Origin: Nocardia mangyaensis
GTDB lineage: Bacteria > Actinomycetota > Actinomycetes > Mycobacteriales > Mycobacteriaceae
Assembly: GCF_001886715.1 (NCBI RefSeq)
Contig: NZ_CP018082.1
Location: 4,154,001 to 4,218,000 of the forward strand
DNA length: 64,000 bases
Direction of reading: 5' to 3'
A model generated the notes under the pieces. The model ran no database searches and was not told the DNA's origin. It saw only the letters and a list, made by a program, of their open reading frames with translations. Position numbers and translations under genes: made by a program. Each line of letters opens with the position of its first letter. Position 1 is the stretch's first letter. Below, piece after piece: positions 34,380 to 44,508 of this stretch.

Positions 34380-34999
34380 GCGTGTCCCGCACGCTGCGCG
34401 CGGCCGCCTTCGGCGCCGCTGCCGTGTTCCTCCTGGTGCTCGGCGCGGCGCTGCGGCCGCTGGCGTTCCCCGAGACCGCTACGCCCGCACCGGTACTCAC
34501 CGCGACCGAACTCGGCTTCGTCCAGGACATGACCGCCCACCATCAGCAGGCGCTGATCCTCACCGAACGCCTCGACCCCGGTGCCGACCCCACCGTGCGC
34601 AGGCTCGCCGACCAGATCGCCGACACCCAGCGGATGGAGATCGGCACCCTGCTCGGCTGGACCCAACTCGCCGGGGCCGCACCGACTTCGACGCAACCGA
34701 TGGCGTGGATGACCAGCAATCACCACGGCACCACCCCGGCGACCACGATGCCCGGGATGGCCACCACCGCCGACCTCGACGCCCTGTTCGCCGCCCGCGG
34801 CGCCGAGGCCGAAACCCTCTTCCTGCAACTCATGTACCGCCACCACGCGGGTGGCGTCACCATGGCCCGCGCCGCCGACGCCCAACTCACCACCGGCCCG
34901 GTCAAACAGGCCGCCCGGGCCATGGCCCAGTCCCAGAGCCAGGAACTCGGCTACCTGGGTGTGCTCCTCGACCTCCGCGGCGCCCTCCCCGCCCCCTAG
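34376..34999 (+). CDS. DUF305 exported protein
   Basis: 207 aa. N-terminal membrane anchor or signal about residues 8-28. DUF305 motifs: 'LGFVQDMTAHHQQALILTER' and 'LQLMYRHHAGGVTMARAADA', the two HH-containing helices typical of the family. A Met/Thr/His-rich linker ('NHHGTTPATTMPGMATT') sits between them and could bind metal. DUF305 proteins occur near copper and redox genes in other bacteria, but no metal gene is next to this one. Coupled to the LVIVD gene by a 4-nt overlap. Confidence 0.9.
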   Translation: MSVSRTLRAAAFGAAAVFLLVLGAALRPLAFPETATPAPVLTATELGFVQDMTAHHQQALILTERLDPGADPTVRRLADQIADTQRMEIGTLLGWTQLAGAAPTSTQPMAWMTSNHHGTTPATTMPGMATTADLDALFAARGAEAETLFLQLMYRHHAGGVTMARAADAQLTTGPVKQAARAMAQSQSQELGYLGVLLDLRGALPAP

Positions 35000-35310
35000 C
35001 AAGACCATCAGGCTCTGGTGGCGGCGGCTTCTCGACCGATGCCGCCGACGGCGCCCCGGCGACGGCCGAGTCGGCGAAGAAGTCGGACCGCCCGTCCGGC
35101 TGCGGTCGACAGCGCGAGGAAGTACGGTGTCGGGACGACCGCGACCCGCTGTCAGGTCGGTTCCGCCACGATGTGTCCGACTGCGCACCGCAACCGGTCC
35201 GATCGGGTGAGCACAACGTCACCGCGGGGCAACCGCGCAGAAAATCGCAGGCAATGGCTGGTGCGCACGATGTGTCGGATTGTCGGCGAAGTGTGGCGGA
35301 GGCGGACGTG
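35000..35310. other. Intergenic region with a spaced direct repeat
   Basis: No gene seen. ACGATGTGTCCGACTG at 35168-35183 recurs with two changes as ACGATGTGTCGGATTG at 35267-35282, 99 bp apart. This could be a pair of regulator sites upstream of moeA. The moeA frame is open through here, but the translated stretch is Arg/Pro-rich and unlike MoeA. Confidence 0.4.
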
Positions 35311-36519
35311 GTGGTGAGCGCACGAGCAGGCGTGATTTCGGCGGTGGACTGCGGGCTGGCCCGGGTGCGCGCCCGGATCGTGGAGTGTCTGCGGCCGATC
35401 GCGGTGCGGGAGTTCCCGGTGGCCGACGCGGTCGGGGCGACCCTGGCCATCGCCCTCACCACCGGGACCCCGCTGCCACGGGTAGACAGTGCGGCGATGG
35501 ACGGCTACGCGGTCGCGGGACCGGGTCCGTGGTGGCGGCTGCATCCGCAGGTCCGCTACGCCGGTCGGGCTTGCTCGGTGGTACTCGCGCCCGGTGAAGC
35601 GGTGCGGATCGCGACTGGTGCGGCCACTCCGCTCGGCACGACCGCCACCCTGCGCGACGAGCACACGGTGACCACGACGGTCTCGGGCAAGCCAGTGGTC
35701 ATGCGCGCCCCCGACGCGCCGGTCCGGGACGACACCCGCCGCCAGGGTGAACACTGGGACAGCGGCACCGAACTGGCCGCGGCGGGTACCCGGGTCTCGG
35801 TGGCGCTGGCCTCGGCCGCGCTCAGCGCCGAAGCCGAGACCGTGACCGTGCGCGGCCCGGTGCGCGCCGATGTGGTGATGACCGGCGACGAGATCCGCGC
35901 CGTCGGCCCGCTCGGCGTCGGCGAGACACGGGACTCCCTCGGCCCGGTCCTGCCGGAGTTCCTGCGCCGCTGCGACATCGAGAGCACCGGCCTGTGGCAC
36001 CTGGCCGACGGACAGGATCTGCTGCGTTCGTGGCTCGCGCTGCGCTCACACGCCGATCTCGTGGTGATGGTGGGCGCGACGGGCCGCGGTGCCGCCGACC
36101 ATCTGCGCGCCCTGCTGACCGAGCTCGGCGCACACGTGGTGATCGACCGGATCGCGATCCGCCCCGGCGGTTCGACCCTGGTCGCCCAGCTCCCCGACGG
36201 ACGCGTCCTGCTCGGGCTGCCCGGCAATCCCCTCGCCGCCGTCGCGGCCCTGCTGGCCATCGGCCCGGCCGTGGTCGACGCCTTGACCCGGCGCACCCCG
36301 GGACCGACCATGTGGGGCCGACTCTCCGACGCCGGAGTCCTGGCGGGCGAGGCTACCCGCATCGTCCCCGTGCAACAGCAGGCCGGCGGCGTCTGGCGCA
36401 GCACCGGCCCAGCCCACACGCCCCACTTGGCCGGTCTCATCGGCTGCCAGGCCCTGGCCGTCCTCCCGCCCGGCACCGGGCGCGGCACGCTGGTGGAACT
36501 CCTCCCGCTCCCCCACTGA
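35311..36519 (+). CDS. moeA: Molybdopterin molybdotransferase (MoeA)
   Basis: 402 aa from a GTG at 35311, preceded by GGCGGAGG; neighbouring GTGs at 35308 and 35314 are possible. MoeA motifs: 'LPRVDSAAMDGYAVAG' near residue 52, 'VRIATGAATPLGTTATL', 'DVVMTGDEIRAVG', 'VVMVGATGRGAADHL' and the active-site 'RVLLGLPGNPLAAVAALL'. It inserts molybdate into adenylylated molybdopterin. The canonical 'GDE' and 'GGTS' type loops are partly altered ('GATGRG'), which is worth noting. No other molybdenum-cofactor gene is nearby. Confidence 0.9.
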   Translation: MVSARAGVISAVDCGLARVRARIVECLRPIAVREFPVADAVGATLAIALTTGTPLPRVDSAAMDGYAVAGPGPWWRLHPQVRYAGRACSVVLAPGEAVRIATGAATPLGTTATLRDEHTVTTTVSGKPVVMRAPDAPVRDDTRRQGEHWDSGTELAAAGTRVSVALASAALSAEAETVTVRGPVRADVVMTGDEIRAVGPLGVGETRDSLGPVLPEFLRRCDIESTGLWHLADGQDLLRSWLALRSHADLVVMVGATGRGAADHLRALLTELGAHVVIDRIAIRPGGSTLVAQLPDGRVLLGLPGNPLAAVAALLAIGPAVVDALTRRTPGPTMWGRLSDAGVLAGEATRIVPVQQQAGGVWRSTGPAHTPHLAGLIGCQALAVLPPGTGRGTLVELLPLPH

Positions 36520-36531
36520 GACCAGGCCTCG

Positions 36532-36580
36532 GAACGCAACGGCCCCGCCGCGCAGGTGCGCGACAGGGCGTTGTGCGTTC
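36532..36580. terminator. Imperfect hairpin between convergent moeA and SPFH genes
   Basis: GAACGCAACG at 36532-36541 pairs with CGTTG-tg-CGTTC at 36569-36580, a 2-nt bulge in the right arm. Located between two convergent stops, so a bidirectional terminator is likely. Confidence 0.45.
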
Positions 36581-36587
36581 GTCAGGA

Positions 36588-37910
36588 TCAGTGCTGCGGC
36601 GGCTGCCACGGACGACCGTACGGGTCGTCCGGCCGCTGGGCGGGCGGCTGCTGGGGGCGGCCGTACTGGGCCTCGGGGTTCTGGCCGGGCTGCTGCTGTT
36701 GTTGCTGCGGCGCGGGCTGGTGCTGCGGCGGGGGCGCGCTCGTTTGGGGCGAGATCGGCGGCGGGACGGGCAGCGAGGCCGGGGCCGAGGGCTTCTTCGG
36801 GCGCGGGCTGTCGAGGCTTTCGACGGGGGTGCGGGCGGTGGCTTCGGCGGCGCGCACCGCCTCTTCGATCTTGGGATCGGAGGCCATCTGGAACCAGTCG
36901 GCGACGTCGGAGTCGTCCTCGATCTTGACCGGGGGTGTGTCCTCGGTGGACGCCTCGTAGCGGAACACACCGTCCTCGCCCTTGGTGGCGAAGTTGTTCG
37001 CGAAACCTTCCAGCGCCTTGCCGAAATCGCTGGGCACCATCCACACCTTGTTGGCGTCGCCGCGCGCCACCATGGGCAGGGTCTGCATGTACTGGTAGGC
37101 CAGCAGTTCCGGTGTCGGCTTGCCGTTCTTGATGGCCGCGAAGACCTTCTCGATCGCCTTCGCCTGACCCTGCGCCTGCAGGTAGGACGCGGCACGTTCA
37201 CCCTGGGCGCGCAGGATGCGGCTCTGCCGTTCACCCTCGGCCGACAGGATCGCCGACTGCTTGCCACCCTCGGCCGAGAGGATCGCGGCCTGCTTGGCAC
37301 CCTCGGCGGTCTTGATCTGCGACTCGCGAGTGCCCTCGGCGGTGAGGATCATCGCCCGCTTCTCGCGGTCGGCCTTCATCTGCTTCTCCATCGATTCCTG
37401 GATCGACGGCGGCGGATCGATGGACTTGAGCTCGACGCGGGCCACGCGCAGGCCCCAGCGGCCGGTGGCCTCGTCGAGGACGCCGCGCAGCTGGTTGTTG
37501 ATCTGATCGCGGGAGGTCAGCGTCTCTTCCAGGGTCATGCCACCGACGACGTTGCGCAGGGTGGTGACGGTGAGCTGCTCGACGGCGGCGATGTAGTTGC
37601 TGATCTCGTACACCGCGGCCTGCGGGCTGGTGACCTGGAAGTACACCACCGAGTCGATCTGCAGGGTGAGGTTGTCCTGGGTGATCACCGGTTGCGGCGG
37701 GAACGAGACGACCCGCTCACGCAGGTCGACTTTCGCGCGGATCCGATCGGCGAACGGAACGAGGAACGTCAGCTGGCCGGACACCGTCCGCGAGTAGCGT
37801 CCGAGCCGTTCGATCACCGCCGCCTCGGCCTGCGGGACGAGCGCGATGGACTTGAACACCACCACGACGACCAGCAGAATCAGGACTGCGGCCACGATCA
37901 AGGCAACCAT
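36588..37910 (-). CDS. SPFH/band-7 (stomatin-like) membrane protein, Rv1488-like
   Basis: 440 aa. N-terminal membrane helix residues 2-22, then the SPFH domain with 'VPQAEAAVIERLGRYSRTVS', 'QDNLTLQIDSVVYFQVTSPQ' and 'TLRNVVGGMTLEETLTSRDQ'. A coiled-coil Ala/Glu-rich stretch (about 190-250, repeated 'AEGAKQAAILSAEGGKQSAI' units) follows. The C-terminal 90 residues are Pro/Gln-rich ('QHQPAPQQQQQQPGQN'). Paired with NfeD 3 bp upstream, the usual partner. Such pairs scaffold membrane microdomains. Matches the Rv1487-Rv1488 order. Confidence 0.93.
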   Translation of the reverse strand: MVALIVAAVLILLVVVVVFKSIALVPQAEAAVIERLGRYSRTVSGQLTFLVPFADRIRAKVDLRERVVSFPPQPVITQDNLTLQIDSVVYFQVTSPQAAVYEISNYIAAVEQLTVTTLRNVVGGMTLEETLTSRDQINNQLRGVLDEATGRWGLRVARVELKSIDPPPSIQESMEKQMKADREKRAMILTAEGTRESQIKTAEGAKQAAILSAEGGKQSAILSAEGERQSRILRAQGERAASYLQAQGQAKAIEKVFAAIKNGKPTPELLAYQYMQTLPMVARGDANKVWMVPSDFGKALEGFANNFATKGEDGVFRYEASTEDTPPVKIEDDSDVADWFQMASDPKIEEAVRAAEATARTPVESLDSPRPKKPSAPASLPVPPPISPQTSAPPPQHQPAPQQQQQQPGQNPEAQYGRPQQPPAQRPDDPYGRPWQPPQH

Positions 37911-37913
37911 TGG

Positions 37914-38366
37914 TTAGGGACCCTTCCAGACGACGGCGGTCGCGCCGTCGATCTTCATCACGTACACGGTGACACCGGCTTCGTACACATCAGCGGGATC
38001 GAGCGGGCGCGCGGTCCACACCTCGCCGTCGAGCTTGATTCGACCCGAATGCTCCGCGATCTCCTCGAGCACGAGGCCCGATTTGCCCGGCAGCGCATCG
38101 GCATTGGTCGGGAGCGGCGGCGGGGTACCGAAGCGGCGACGCAGGACAGGCCGCACGCCGAGGAACAGCACACCGGACACCGCGGCGAACACCAGCGCGT
38201 CGCCCCACAGTGGGAGATCGGCGGCGGCGCTGATACCGGCGGTGCCCAGCGCGGCGACACCCAGCATGAGCAGGGTGAGATCCCCGGTGAGCATTTCGGC
38301 CGCCGCGAGGACGATGCCCGCGATCAGCCAGAGTATTGCGGCCACACCTCCACCGTACCGTCTCAT
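37914..38366 (-). CDS. NfeD-like membrane protein, Rv1487-like
   Basis: 150 aa from the ATG at 38366; a GTG at 38345 is an alternative that begins nearer the first helix. Three to four hydrophobic segments ('ILWLIAGIVLAAAEMLTGD', 'LTLLMLGVAALGTAGISAA', 'ALVFAAVSGVLFLGV'). A C-terminal OB-fold has 'LPGKSGLVLEEIAEHSGRIK' and 'VWTARPLDPADVYEAGVTV'. It lacks the protease domain of long NfeDs, so it is a short NfeD that partners the SPFH protein encoded 3 bp downstream. Confidence 0.9.
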   Translation of the reverse strand: MRRYGGGVAAILWLIAGIVLAAAEMLTGDLTLLMLGVAALGTAGISAAADLPLWGDALVFAAVSGVLFLGVRPVLRRRFGTPPPLPTNADALPGKSGLVLEEIAEHSGRIKLDGEVWTARPLDPADVYEAGVTVYVMKIDGATAVVWKGP

Positions 38367-38492
38367 CGGACATTTCGGCCGCACTAGCGGCAAGGTGCTC
38401 ACCCACCGACCAGGTCCTACGTTGGGGCAGTGCACAGTTCGCCGGGTGCGGTGATCCCGCCGCTCCCGGCCGGGGCGCGGTAGCTTCGGGGG

Positions 38493-39317
38493 GTGAGTGC
38501 ACGAGGCGGCTACGGCGACATCTTCGCCGGACATCAGCGCAAGAAGAAGGTACCGGTACCGACGGTGCGCGCCGAGCGCGATCTGGTGGTCGAGGACGCG
38601 GCGAGCGGATTCTGCGGCGCCGTAGTCGGTTTCGACCGCAGCTACGACGGCGACTTCGTGAAGCTCGAGGACGGCCGCGGCGCGGTACGGCTGTTCGCGC
38701 TGCGCGAGGCGGCGTTCCTGATCGACGGCAAACCGGTGACACTGGTGCGACCGACCGCCCCGGCACCGCAGCCGCCGACCCGATCGGCCTCCGGCTCGAC
38801 CCGCGTCGACAATCTGCGGGCCAGGGTCGCGCGCACCAGCCGGATCTGGGTGGAAGGCGTGCACGACGCCGCCCTCGTGGAGCGGGTGTGGGGGCACGAT
38901 CTGCGGGTCGAGGGTGTGGTCGTCGAACATCTGGAAGGGCTGGACAATCTCGGCGCCCGGCTCACCGAGTTCGGGCCCGGTCCCGGCGCGCGAGTCGGGG
39001 TGCTGGTCGACCACCTCGTGACCGGATCCAAGGAAACCCAGCTGACCACCGGGCTCGGTCCGCACGTGCTGGTGACCGGGCATCCGTTCATCGATGTGTG
39101 GCAGGCGGTGCGGCCCGCGGCGGTCGGCATCGAGGCCTGGCCGGTGGTACCGCGCGGCGAGGACTGGAAGACCGGGATCTGCGCGCGCCTGGGCTGGGGA
39201 ACGCCCCAGCAGGGGTGGCGCCGTGTCTACGATGCGGTCGGCTCGTTCCGGGATCTGGAACCCCCGCTCATCGGCGCCGTCGAACGACTCATCGACTTCG
39301 TGACCGAGCCCGAGTAG
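38493..39317 (+). CDS. DUF3097 family protein
   Basis: 274 aa, GTG at 38493. The N-terminal part has 'YGDIFAGHQRKKKVPVPTV' and 'GFCGAVVGFDRSYDGDFVKL'. The C-terminal half reads like a TOPRIM-type fold: 'RIWVEGVHDAALVERVWGHD', 'GARVGVLVDHLVTGSKETQL', 'HVLVTGHPFIDVWQAVRP'. I recognise it as the actinobacterial DUF3097 family. Conserved Glu (VEG) and Asp (VDH) would fit a metal-dependent nucleic-acid enzyme, but that is inference. Divergent from the NfeD/SPFH pair. Confidence 0.85.
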   Translation: MSARGGYGDIFAGHQRKKKVPVPTVRAERDLVVEDAASGFCGAVVGFDRSYDGDFVKLEDGRGAVRLFALREAAFLIDGKPVTLVRPTAPAPQPPTRSASGSTRVDNLRARVARTSRIWVEGVHDAALVERVWGHDLRVEGVVVEHLEGLDNLGARLTEFGPGPGARVGVLVDHLVTGSKETQLTTGLGPHVLVTGHPFIDVWQAVRPAAVGIEAWPVVPRGEDWKTGICARLGWGTPQQGWRRVYDAVGSFRDLEPPLIGAVERLIDFVTEPE

Positions 39318-39380
39318 CGGACCGCAGGTCAGACCGGTCCTCAGTGCCCGCACGCGAAGCCGGGCGAACCTTTATGCTCG

Positions 39381-40202
39381 ATGATTATGTGCTCCCCCAG
39401 TGCCACATTGACGGTGTGGGCCGGCTCCTGGCTGGCCGGTACGAGCGCGCCCGATGACGTGCTGGAAGCGTTGCACGCGTGGGCGTCGCGGCACACGATC
39501 GCCGCGGGCGACCCGGTCACCGGCGGGCGCACCGACCTACCGTGGACCTCCCGTGGTGAACTCCCCGGCACCGGCGCCATGCCGCTGCTCAAAGTGATCC
39601 GTGAGGCCATGGCGCCGACCGGCGCGCAGTTGCGCCTGGTGCTGCCTGCCCCCGGTGATGTCCGCGGACTGCCGGTCGGCACGGCCTTCGCCGCCGACGC
39701 GATCGACGCCGAGGAAGGGCTGTTGCTCGGCGTCCCCGGCCAGGAGGGCACCGGTCTGATCCCGCAGTGGGACGACGACGAGACCCTGCAGTGGACCGTG
39801 TACAGCGTAGACATCCCGCGCGCCACCGCGCCGGACATGTCACTCGGCGAGGCCGAGTACACGATGCGTGAAGCGGTCCGCGATGCCGCCGACGCGCTCA
39901 TGCAGTTGCACACCACCGCCGTGGGCAATACCGAGGCCGATCCGCGCGAGCAGATCGAGGCTCAGCTGGCCGCCTATGCCCGGCACGCCTATCCCGACTC
40001 GACCCCGTTGCGCGCCAAGCGAATTCTCGACACCGCCGATCATGTCGCGGCGATCCTCACTGTCGCCCAGCACGAACCGGCGTCCTCCCCCACCTCCGCC
40101 ACCGCCATCGGCGCGCACGAATCGCTGCTGCGCCCACTGTGGAACACGATTCGCGACGCACGGCTGGTCGCCGTGCACGCCGCCGCGGGCACCCTCGGCT
40201 GA
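39381..40202 (+). CDS. Conserved actinobacterial hypothetical, possible Rv1486c counterpart
   Basis: 273 aa. No signal peptide or membrane segment. Readable features: 'LTVWAGSWLAGTSAPDDVLE', 'MPLLKVIREAMAPTGAQLRL', 'DALMQLHTTAVG' and a helical C-terminal half ending 'LWNTIRDARLVAVHAA'. I cannot assign a function. Its place between ferrochelatase and the NfeD/SPFH pair corresponds to Rv1486c in M. tuberculosis, so it may be the same family; this is from gene order only. Same strand as DUF3097, 63 bp downstream, so co-transcription is possible. Confidence 0.75.
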   Translation: MIMCSPSATLTVWAGSWLAGTSAPDDVLEALHAWASRHTIAAGDPVTGGRTDLPWTSRGELPGTGAMPLLKVIREAMAPTGAQLRLVLPAPGDVRGLPVGTAFAADAIDAEEGLLLGVPGQEGTGLIPQWDDDETLQWTVYSVDIPRATAPDMSLGEAEYTMREAVRDAADALMQLHTTAVGNTEADPREQIEAQLAAYARHAYPDSTPLRAKRILDTADHVAAILTVAQHEPASSPTSATAIGAHESLLRPLWNTIRDARLVAVHAAAGTLG

Positions 40203-40253
40203 GTCGGCCACGCCGCCCGGATTCGCCGATGACGCGACACGGCAAGGGGCGGC

Positions 40254-40655
40254 TCAGAATCCGGCGATGGCGGTCTTCATATCGGGCTGGTCGAGAACCA
40301 CCAGCGTCGCGGTGCGGACCTCGGGGCAGGCGCGTTCGGTGACGGTGTCGACGATGTGAGGGTCGTAGGCGATCGCGGCACTGGCCACCCCGTCACGCAC
40401 CGTCCACAGCCGCACGGAGCCGAGGAACGCCACCCGTGCCACGGGTGGGCCGATCGCCTTCCAGGTGCCCTTCTGGGCGTCGAGGATGCCGCACAGGTCG
40501 TTCACCGTCTCCTGCGAGATCGTGGGCTCGCTGGGCTGTGGCTCCTGCGTCTGGTACCCGGAGTCGTCGCCGCAACCGCTGAGGCCGAGCGCGGTGACGG
40601 CCAGAACGAGCAGCACACCCGTCATCCGGCCGCGGTGAGGCGTTGTCGATCGCAT
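40254..40655 (-). CDS. Small putative lipoprotein
   Basis: 133 aa; the ATG at 40625 is an alternative start that shortens the N-region. Lipoprotein signal with 'VLLVLAVTALGLSGCGDD', lipobox LSGC at about residue 28. The mature part has a Gln/Pro/Glu-rich linker, then a compact domain with two Cys ('NDLCGILDAQ', 'ERACPEVRTA') likely forming a disulfide. No family recognised. It lies downstream of, and in the same direction as, the ferrochelatase. Confidence 0.75.
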   Translation of the reverse strand: MRSTTPHRGRMTGVLLVLAVTALGLSGCGDDSGYQTQEPQPSEPTISQETVNDLCGILDAQKGTWKAIGPPVARVAFLGSVRLWTVRDGVASAAIAYDPHIVDTVTERACPEVRTATLVVLDQPDMKTAIAGF

Positions 40656-40741
40656 CGGAAGTCCTCCGATCAGTCGAGCACATCTCCGGAAAGCCTACTC
40701 CCCGCACCCAGGGGGCTCGGCGAATGTTTATCCGGTTGTGC

Positions 40742-41791
40742 TCAGCGCCGAGTCGGCCGCTTCGGCGGTTCGCAGCAGCCAGGGGCGCACAGCGCGCCGT
40801 CGACGGTGCAGCCGTAGCCGGGGACTTCACCGAGTTCGCGCACCGGACCGGCGCTCACCCGCTCCTGGATCAGTTCGACGACCATCCGCGCGAATCGCGC
40901 ATCGGTGCCGGGTGTGGCAGCCCGGGCGAAGGCCATACCCAGTTCGGCGGCACGGGCCGACGCCTCGTTGTCGAGGTCCCAGATCACCTCGAGGTGGTCG
41001 GAGACGAACCCGACCGGGCACACCACCACGGCGTCGATGCCCTTGCCGTGCAGGATGTCGAGGTGGTCGACGATGTCGGGTTCCAGCCACGGCACCTGCG
41101 GGGGGCCGGAGCGCGACTGCCACACGACGTCGTAGTCGGTGAAACCCGTTGCGGCGGCACACAACCGGGCGGCCTCGGCGACCTGCCTGCTGTAGAGGCG
41201 GCCGCCATCGACGGGCGGACCCGCGGCGAGGTCGGCGGCGACCGGGATGGAGTGGGCGGTGAACACCAGGCGCACGCCGTCGCGCTGGGCGGCCGGAATC
41301 GTGGCGACCGCGTCGGTGATCGCGTCGGCGAAGGACTCGATCAGCAGCGGGTGGTCGAAGTACTGGCGCAGTTTCACCAGTTCCGGGGCGCCCTCACCCA
41401 CGGCGGCACGGGCGCGGGCGATGTCCTCGTCGTACTGGCGGCAGCCGGAGTAGCCGCCCCACGCCGAGGTGGCGAAGACCAGGGCCGAGCGGACCCCGTC
41501 GGCGGTCATCCGCGCGACGGTGTCCTCGACCATCGGATGCCAGTTGCGATTGCCGAAGTACACCGGCAGATCCAGTCCGGCATCGGCGAGATCGGCCTCG
41601 ACCGCGGCGATGATGTCGAGGTTCAGCGCGTTGATCGGCGAGATCCCGCCGAAGTGCAGGTAGTGCTGGGCGACCTCGGCGAGCCGTTCCGGCGGCACCC
41701 CGCGGCCCCGAGTGACGTTCTCCAGGAAGGGGATCACGTCCTCGGGGCCTTCGGGGCCACCGAAGGACAGCAGCAGCAGCGCGTCCGGCAT
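40742..41791 (-). CDS. hemH: Ferrochelatase (HemH/CpfC)
   Basis: 349 aa from the ATG at 41791, which overlaps the inhA stop by one base. '[20 protein letters not shown]' N-terminus; catalytic His in '[14 protein letters not shown]'; Glu in '[14 protein letters not shown]'. Actinobacterial enzymes carry a [2Fe-2S] cluster; the four likely ligands are visible as 'GYSGCRQY' and C-terminal '[15 protein letters not shown]'. In Gram-positives it metalates coproporphyrin III rather than protoporphyrin. The gene is third in fabG1-inhA-hemH, as in mycobacteria (hemZ). Confidence 0.95.
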   Translation of the reverse strand: MPDALLLLSFGGPEGPEDVIPFLENVTRGRGVPPERLAEVAQHYLHFGGISPINALNLDIIAAVEADLADAGLDLPVYFGNRNWHPMVEDTVARMTADGVRSALVFATSAWGGYSGCRQYDEDIARARAAVGEGAPELVKLRQYFDHPLLIESFADAITDAVATIPAAQRDGVRLVFTAHSIPVAADLAAGPPVDGGRLYSRQVAEAARLCAAATGFTDYDVVWQSRSGPPQVPWLEPDIVDHLDILHGKGIDAVVVCPVGFVSDHLEVIWDLDNEASARAAELGMAFARAATPGTDARFARMVVELIQERVSAGPVRELGEVPGYGCTVDGALCAPGCCEPPKRPTRR

Positions 41792-42627
41792 CAGTTGGCC
41801 GTGAAGCCCTCGGGGAACCACATGTTGTGGCTGGCGCCGCCGTCGACGTAGATGATCGAGCCGGTGGTGGCGGGCAGCCAGTCCGAGAGCAGCGCCACGA
41901 TCGACTTGCCGACGACGCGCGCGTCGGCGCCGTCCCAGCCGATCGGCGATGCGCCGTCCCAGTACTCGTCGAGCTGACGCAGCTGCTTGGCGTCGTCGGT
42001 GGCGGTACCGGCGATGGCCTTGGCCGCCAGGGTCTTCACCGGGCCCGCGGCGATCAGGTTGGAGCGGATCTTCTTGGCGTAGCCCACTTCGCGGGCCACG
42101 TACCGGTTCACCGACTCGAGCGCGGCCTTGGACACGCCCATCCAGTTGTAGTACGGCATCGCCACGCGCGGATCGAAGTCCATACCGACGATGGAGCCGC
42201 CCTCGTTCATCACGGGCAGCACGGCGCGGGCCAACGAGGCGTAGCTCCACGCGGAGATCTCGAAGGATTTGGCCACATCGGGGCCGGGACCCTCCAGGAA
42301 CGGCACCGCGTCCGGGCCCATCAGCGTCTTGGGCGCGAACGCGATCGAGTGCAGCACACCGTCGATGCCCTCGGGCGCCAGTTCGCGCAGTGCGTCCGCC
42401 AGCGCGCCCAGGTTCTCCTCGTTGGTGATGTCCAGCGGGATCGCGGGCGGTACCTCCTGCGGGAGGCGCTTGGCGATGCGGTCGATCAGCCGCAGCCGCT
42501 CCGGGATACCGGTGATGATCACCTTCGCGCCCTGCTCCTGCGCGACCGCGGCCGCGCTGAACGCGATCGACGAGTCGGTGATGATGCCGGTGATCAGGAT
42601 GGTCTTGCCTTCGAGCAGTCCGCCCAT
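41791..42627 (-). CDS. inhA: NADH-dependent enoyl-ACP reductase InhA
   Basis: 278 aa from the ATG at 42627 (AGGAGA about 10 nt upstream); the longer in-frame ATG at 42666 has no support. '[20 protein letters not shown]' is the InhA nucleotide loop. '[13 protein letters not shown]' and the active-site '[20 protein letters not shown]' follow, with the Tyr and Lys of the SDR-like centre. FAS-II elongation of meromycolate precursors; target of isoniazid-NAD in mycobacteria. The 'IITDSSIAF' loop, where resistance changes occur in M. tuberculosis, keeps Ser. Stop overlaps hemH. Confidence 0.96.
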   Translation of the reverse strand: MGGLLEGKTILITGIITDSSIAFSAAAVAQEQGAKVIITGIPERLRLIDRIAKRLPQEVPPAIPLDITNEENLGALADALRELAPEGIDGVLHSIAFAPKTLMGPDAVPFLEGPGPDVAKSFEISAWSYASLARAVLPVMNEGGSIVGMDFDPRVAMPYYNWMGVSKAALESVNRYVAREVGYAKKIRSNLIAAGPVKTLAAKAIAGTATDDAKQLRQLDEYWDGASPIGWDGADARVVGKSIVALLSDWLPATTGSIIYVDGGASHNMWFPEGFTAN

Positions 42628-42702
42628 GAGTTTTCGGTTCTCCTGAAATCTGTGTGGTTGCGCCACCGGAATGTCGGTGGCGCGAGGCGATCCGTTAGCG
42701 GA

Positions 42703-43503
<801 letters not shown>

Positions 43504-44508
43504 CTAGGGCAGGCGTTGACGATAGAGCAAGCTGAACACGACACCGGCCGCGACGGACAGCATGCCCAGCAGCAGCCAGGGCCTGCTCGCGTCGCCGCGG
43601 GTGGTCTCGTAGCCGATCTGTTCTTCGAGGGTGTCGTAGACGGCGGTGAGCTCGGCCAGCGACGAGGCGGTGTAGAAGTCGCCGCCGGACAGCTCGGCGA
43701 TCTCGCGCAGCGAGTCGTTGTCCACGGGCACCCGCACCCGCTGGGAACCGCGGCCGTCGGTGTCGGGGATCTCCACCGAACCCCATTCGGTGCCGAAGGA
43801 GATCGTCGAGACCGGAATGCCCTTGTTCTTTGCCAGGCGCGCAGCGGTGAAGCCGTGGCGGGGATTGTCGACGTCCTTGTCGTCGGGCACGGTCTGCTTG
43901 CCGTCCGACATCAGCACCACGCGCGCGGGCGGGGGCGTCTCGGCACCACCGAGCACGGCGGCGAGGGTGTCGATCGACTGCAGCGCGGTGAGGATGCCCT
44001 CGCCGGTGGCGGTGCGCTCGGCCAGCTTCATGCTGTCGATCGCGTGCTTGACCGCCTCGCGGTTGGTGGTCGGGGACACCATCACCGAGGAGGTACCCGC
44101 GAAGGTGACGAAACCCAGGTTGATGCCGGGAGTCAGACCGTCGACGAAGTTCTTGCCGGCCTCCTGCGCGACCTGGAGCCGGCTCGGCGCCACGTCGGTG
44201 GCCTCCATCGACAGCGACACGTCGACCACCAGCACGACGGTGGCCCGGTTGCGCGGCACCTTCTGCACCGCGGTCGGTCCCGCGGCGGCGATGGTGAGCA
44301 GGATCAGGCCGACCAGGATCAGCGCGATCGGCGCGTGCCGCATCGGACTGGGCCGCGCCGGCGCGACCCGTTCGAGCACCGCCATGTTGCCGAACTGCAG
44401 CATGCGCTTGTGCCGGGCGCGCTGAACCAGCACATAGCCGAGGACGAGCAGCGCGACGACGGCGAGAAAACCCAGCCAGGCGACGGCGGTGAAATGCGAA
44501 ATACTCAC
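43504..44508 (-). CDS. VWA-domain membrane protein, Rv1481-like
   Basis: 334 aa from the GTG at 44508, overlapping the DUF58 stop (GTGA). Two N-terminal membrane helices (about 8-30 and 58-78), then a VWA domain with the MIDAS 'VVLVVDVSLSMEATD', 'VMVSPTTNREAVKHAID' and 'RVVLMSDGKQTVP' (Ser/Asp). One helix near the C-terminus ('WLLLGMLSVAAGVVFSLLY'). BatA-like. It works with MoxR ATPases, probably as a substrate-recognising or metal-dependent adaptor in envelope protein assembly. Confidence 0.92.
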   Translation of the reverse strand: MSISHFTAVAWLGFLAVVALLVLGYVLVQRARHKRMLQFGNMAVLERVAPARPSPMRHAPIALILVGLILLTIAAAGPTAVQKVPRNRATVVLVVDVSLSMEATDVAPSRLQVAQEAGKNFVDGLTPGINLGFVTFAGTSSVMVSPTTNREAVKHAIDSMKLAERTATGEGILTALQSIDTLAAVLGGAETPPPARVVLMSDGKQTVPDDKDVDNPRHGFTAARLAKNKGIPVSTISFGTEWGSVEIPDTDGRGSQRVRVPVDNDSLREIAELSGGDFYTASSLAELTAVYDTLEEQIGYETTRGDASRPWLLLGMLSVAAGVVFSLLYRQRLP

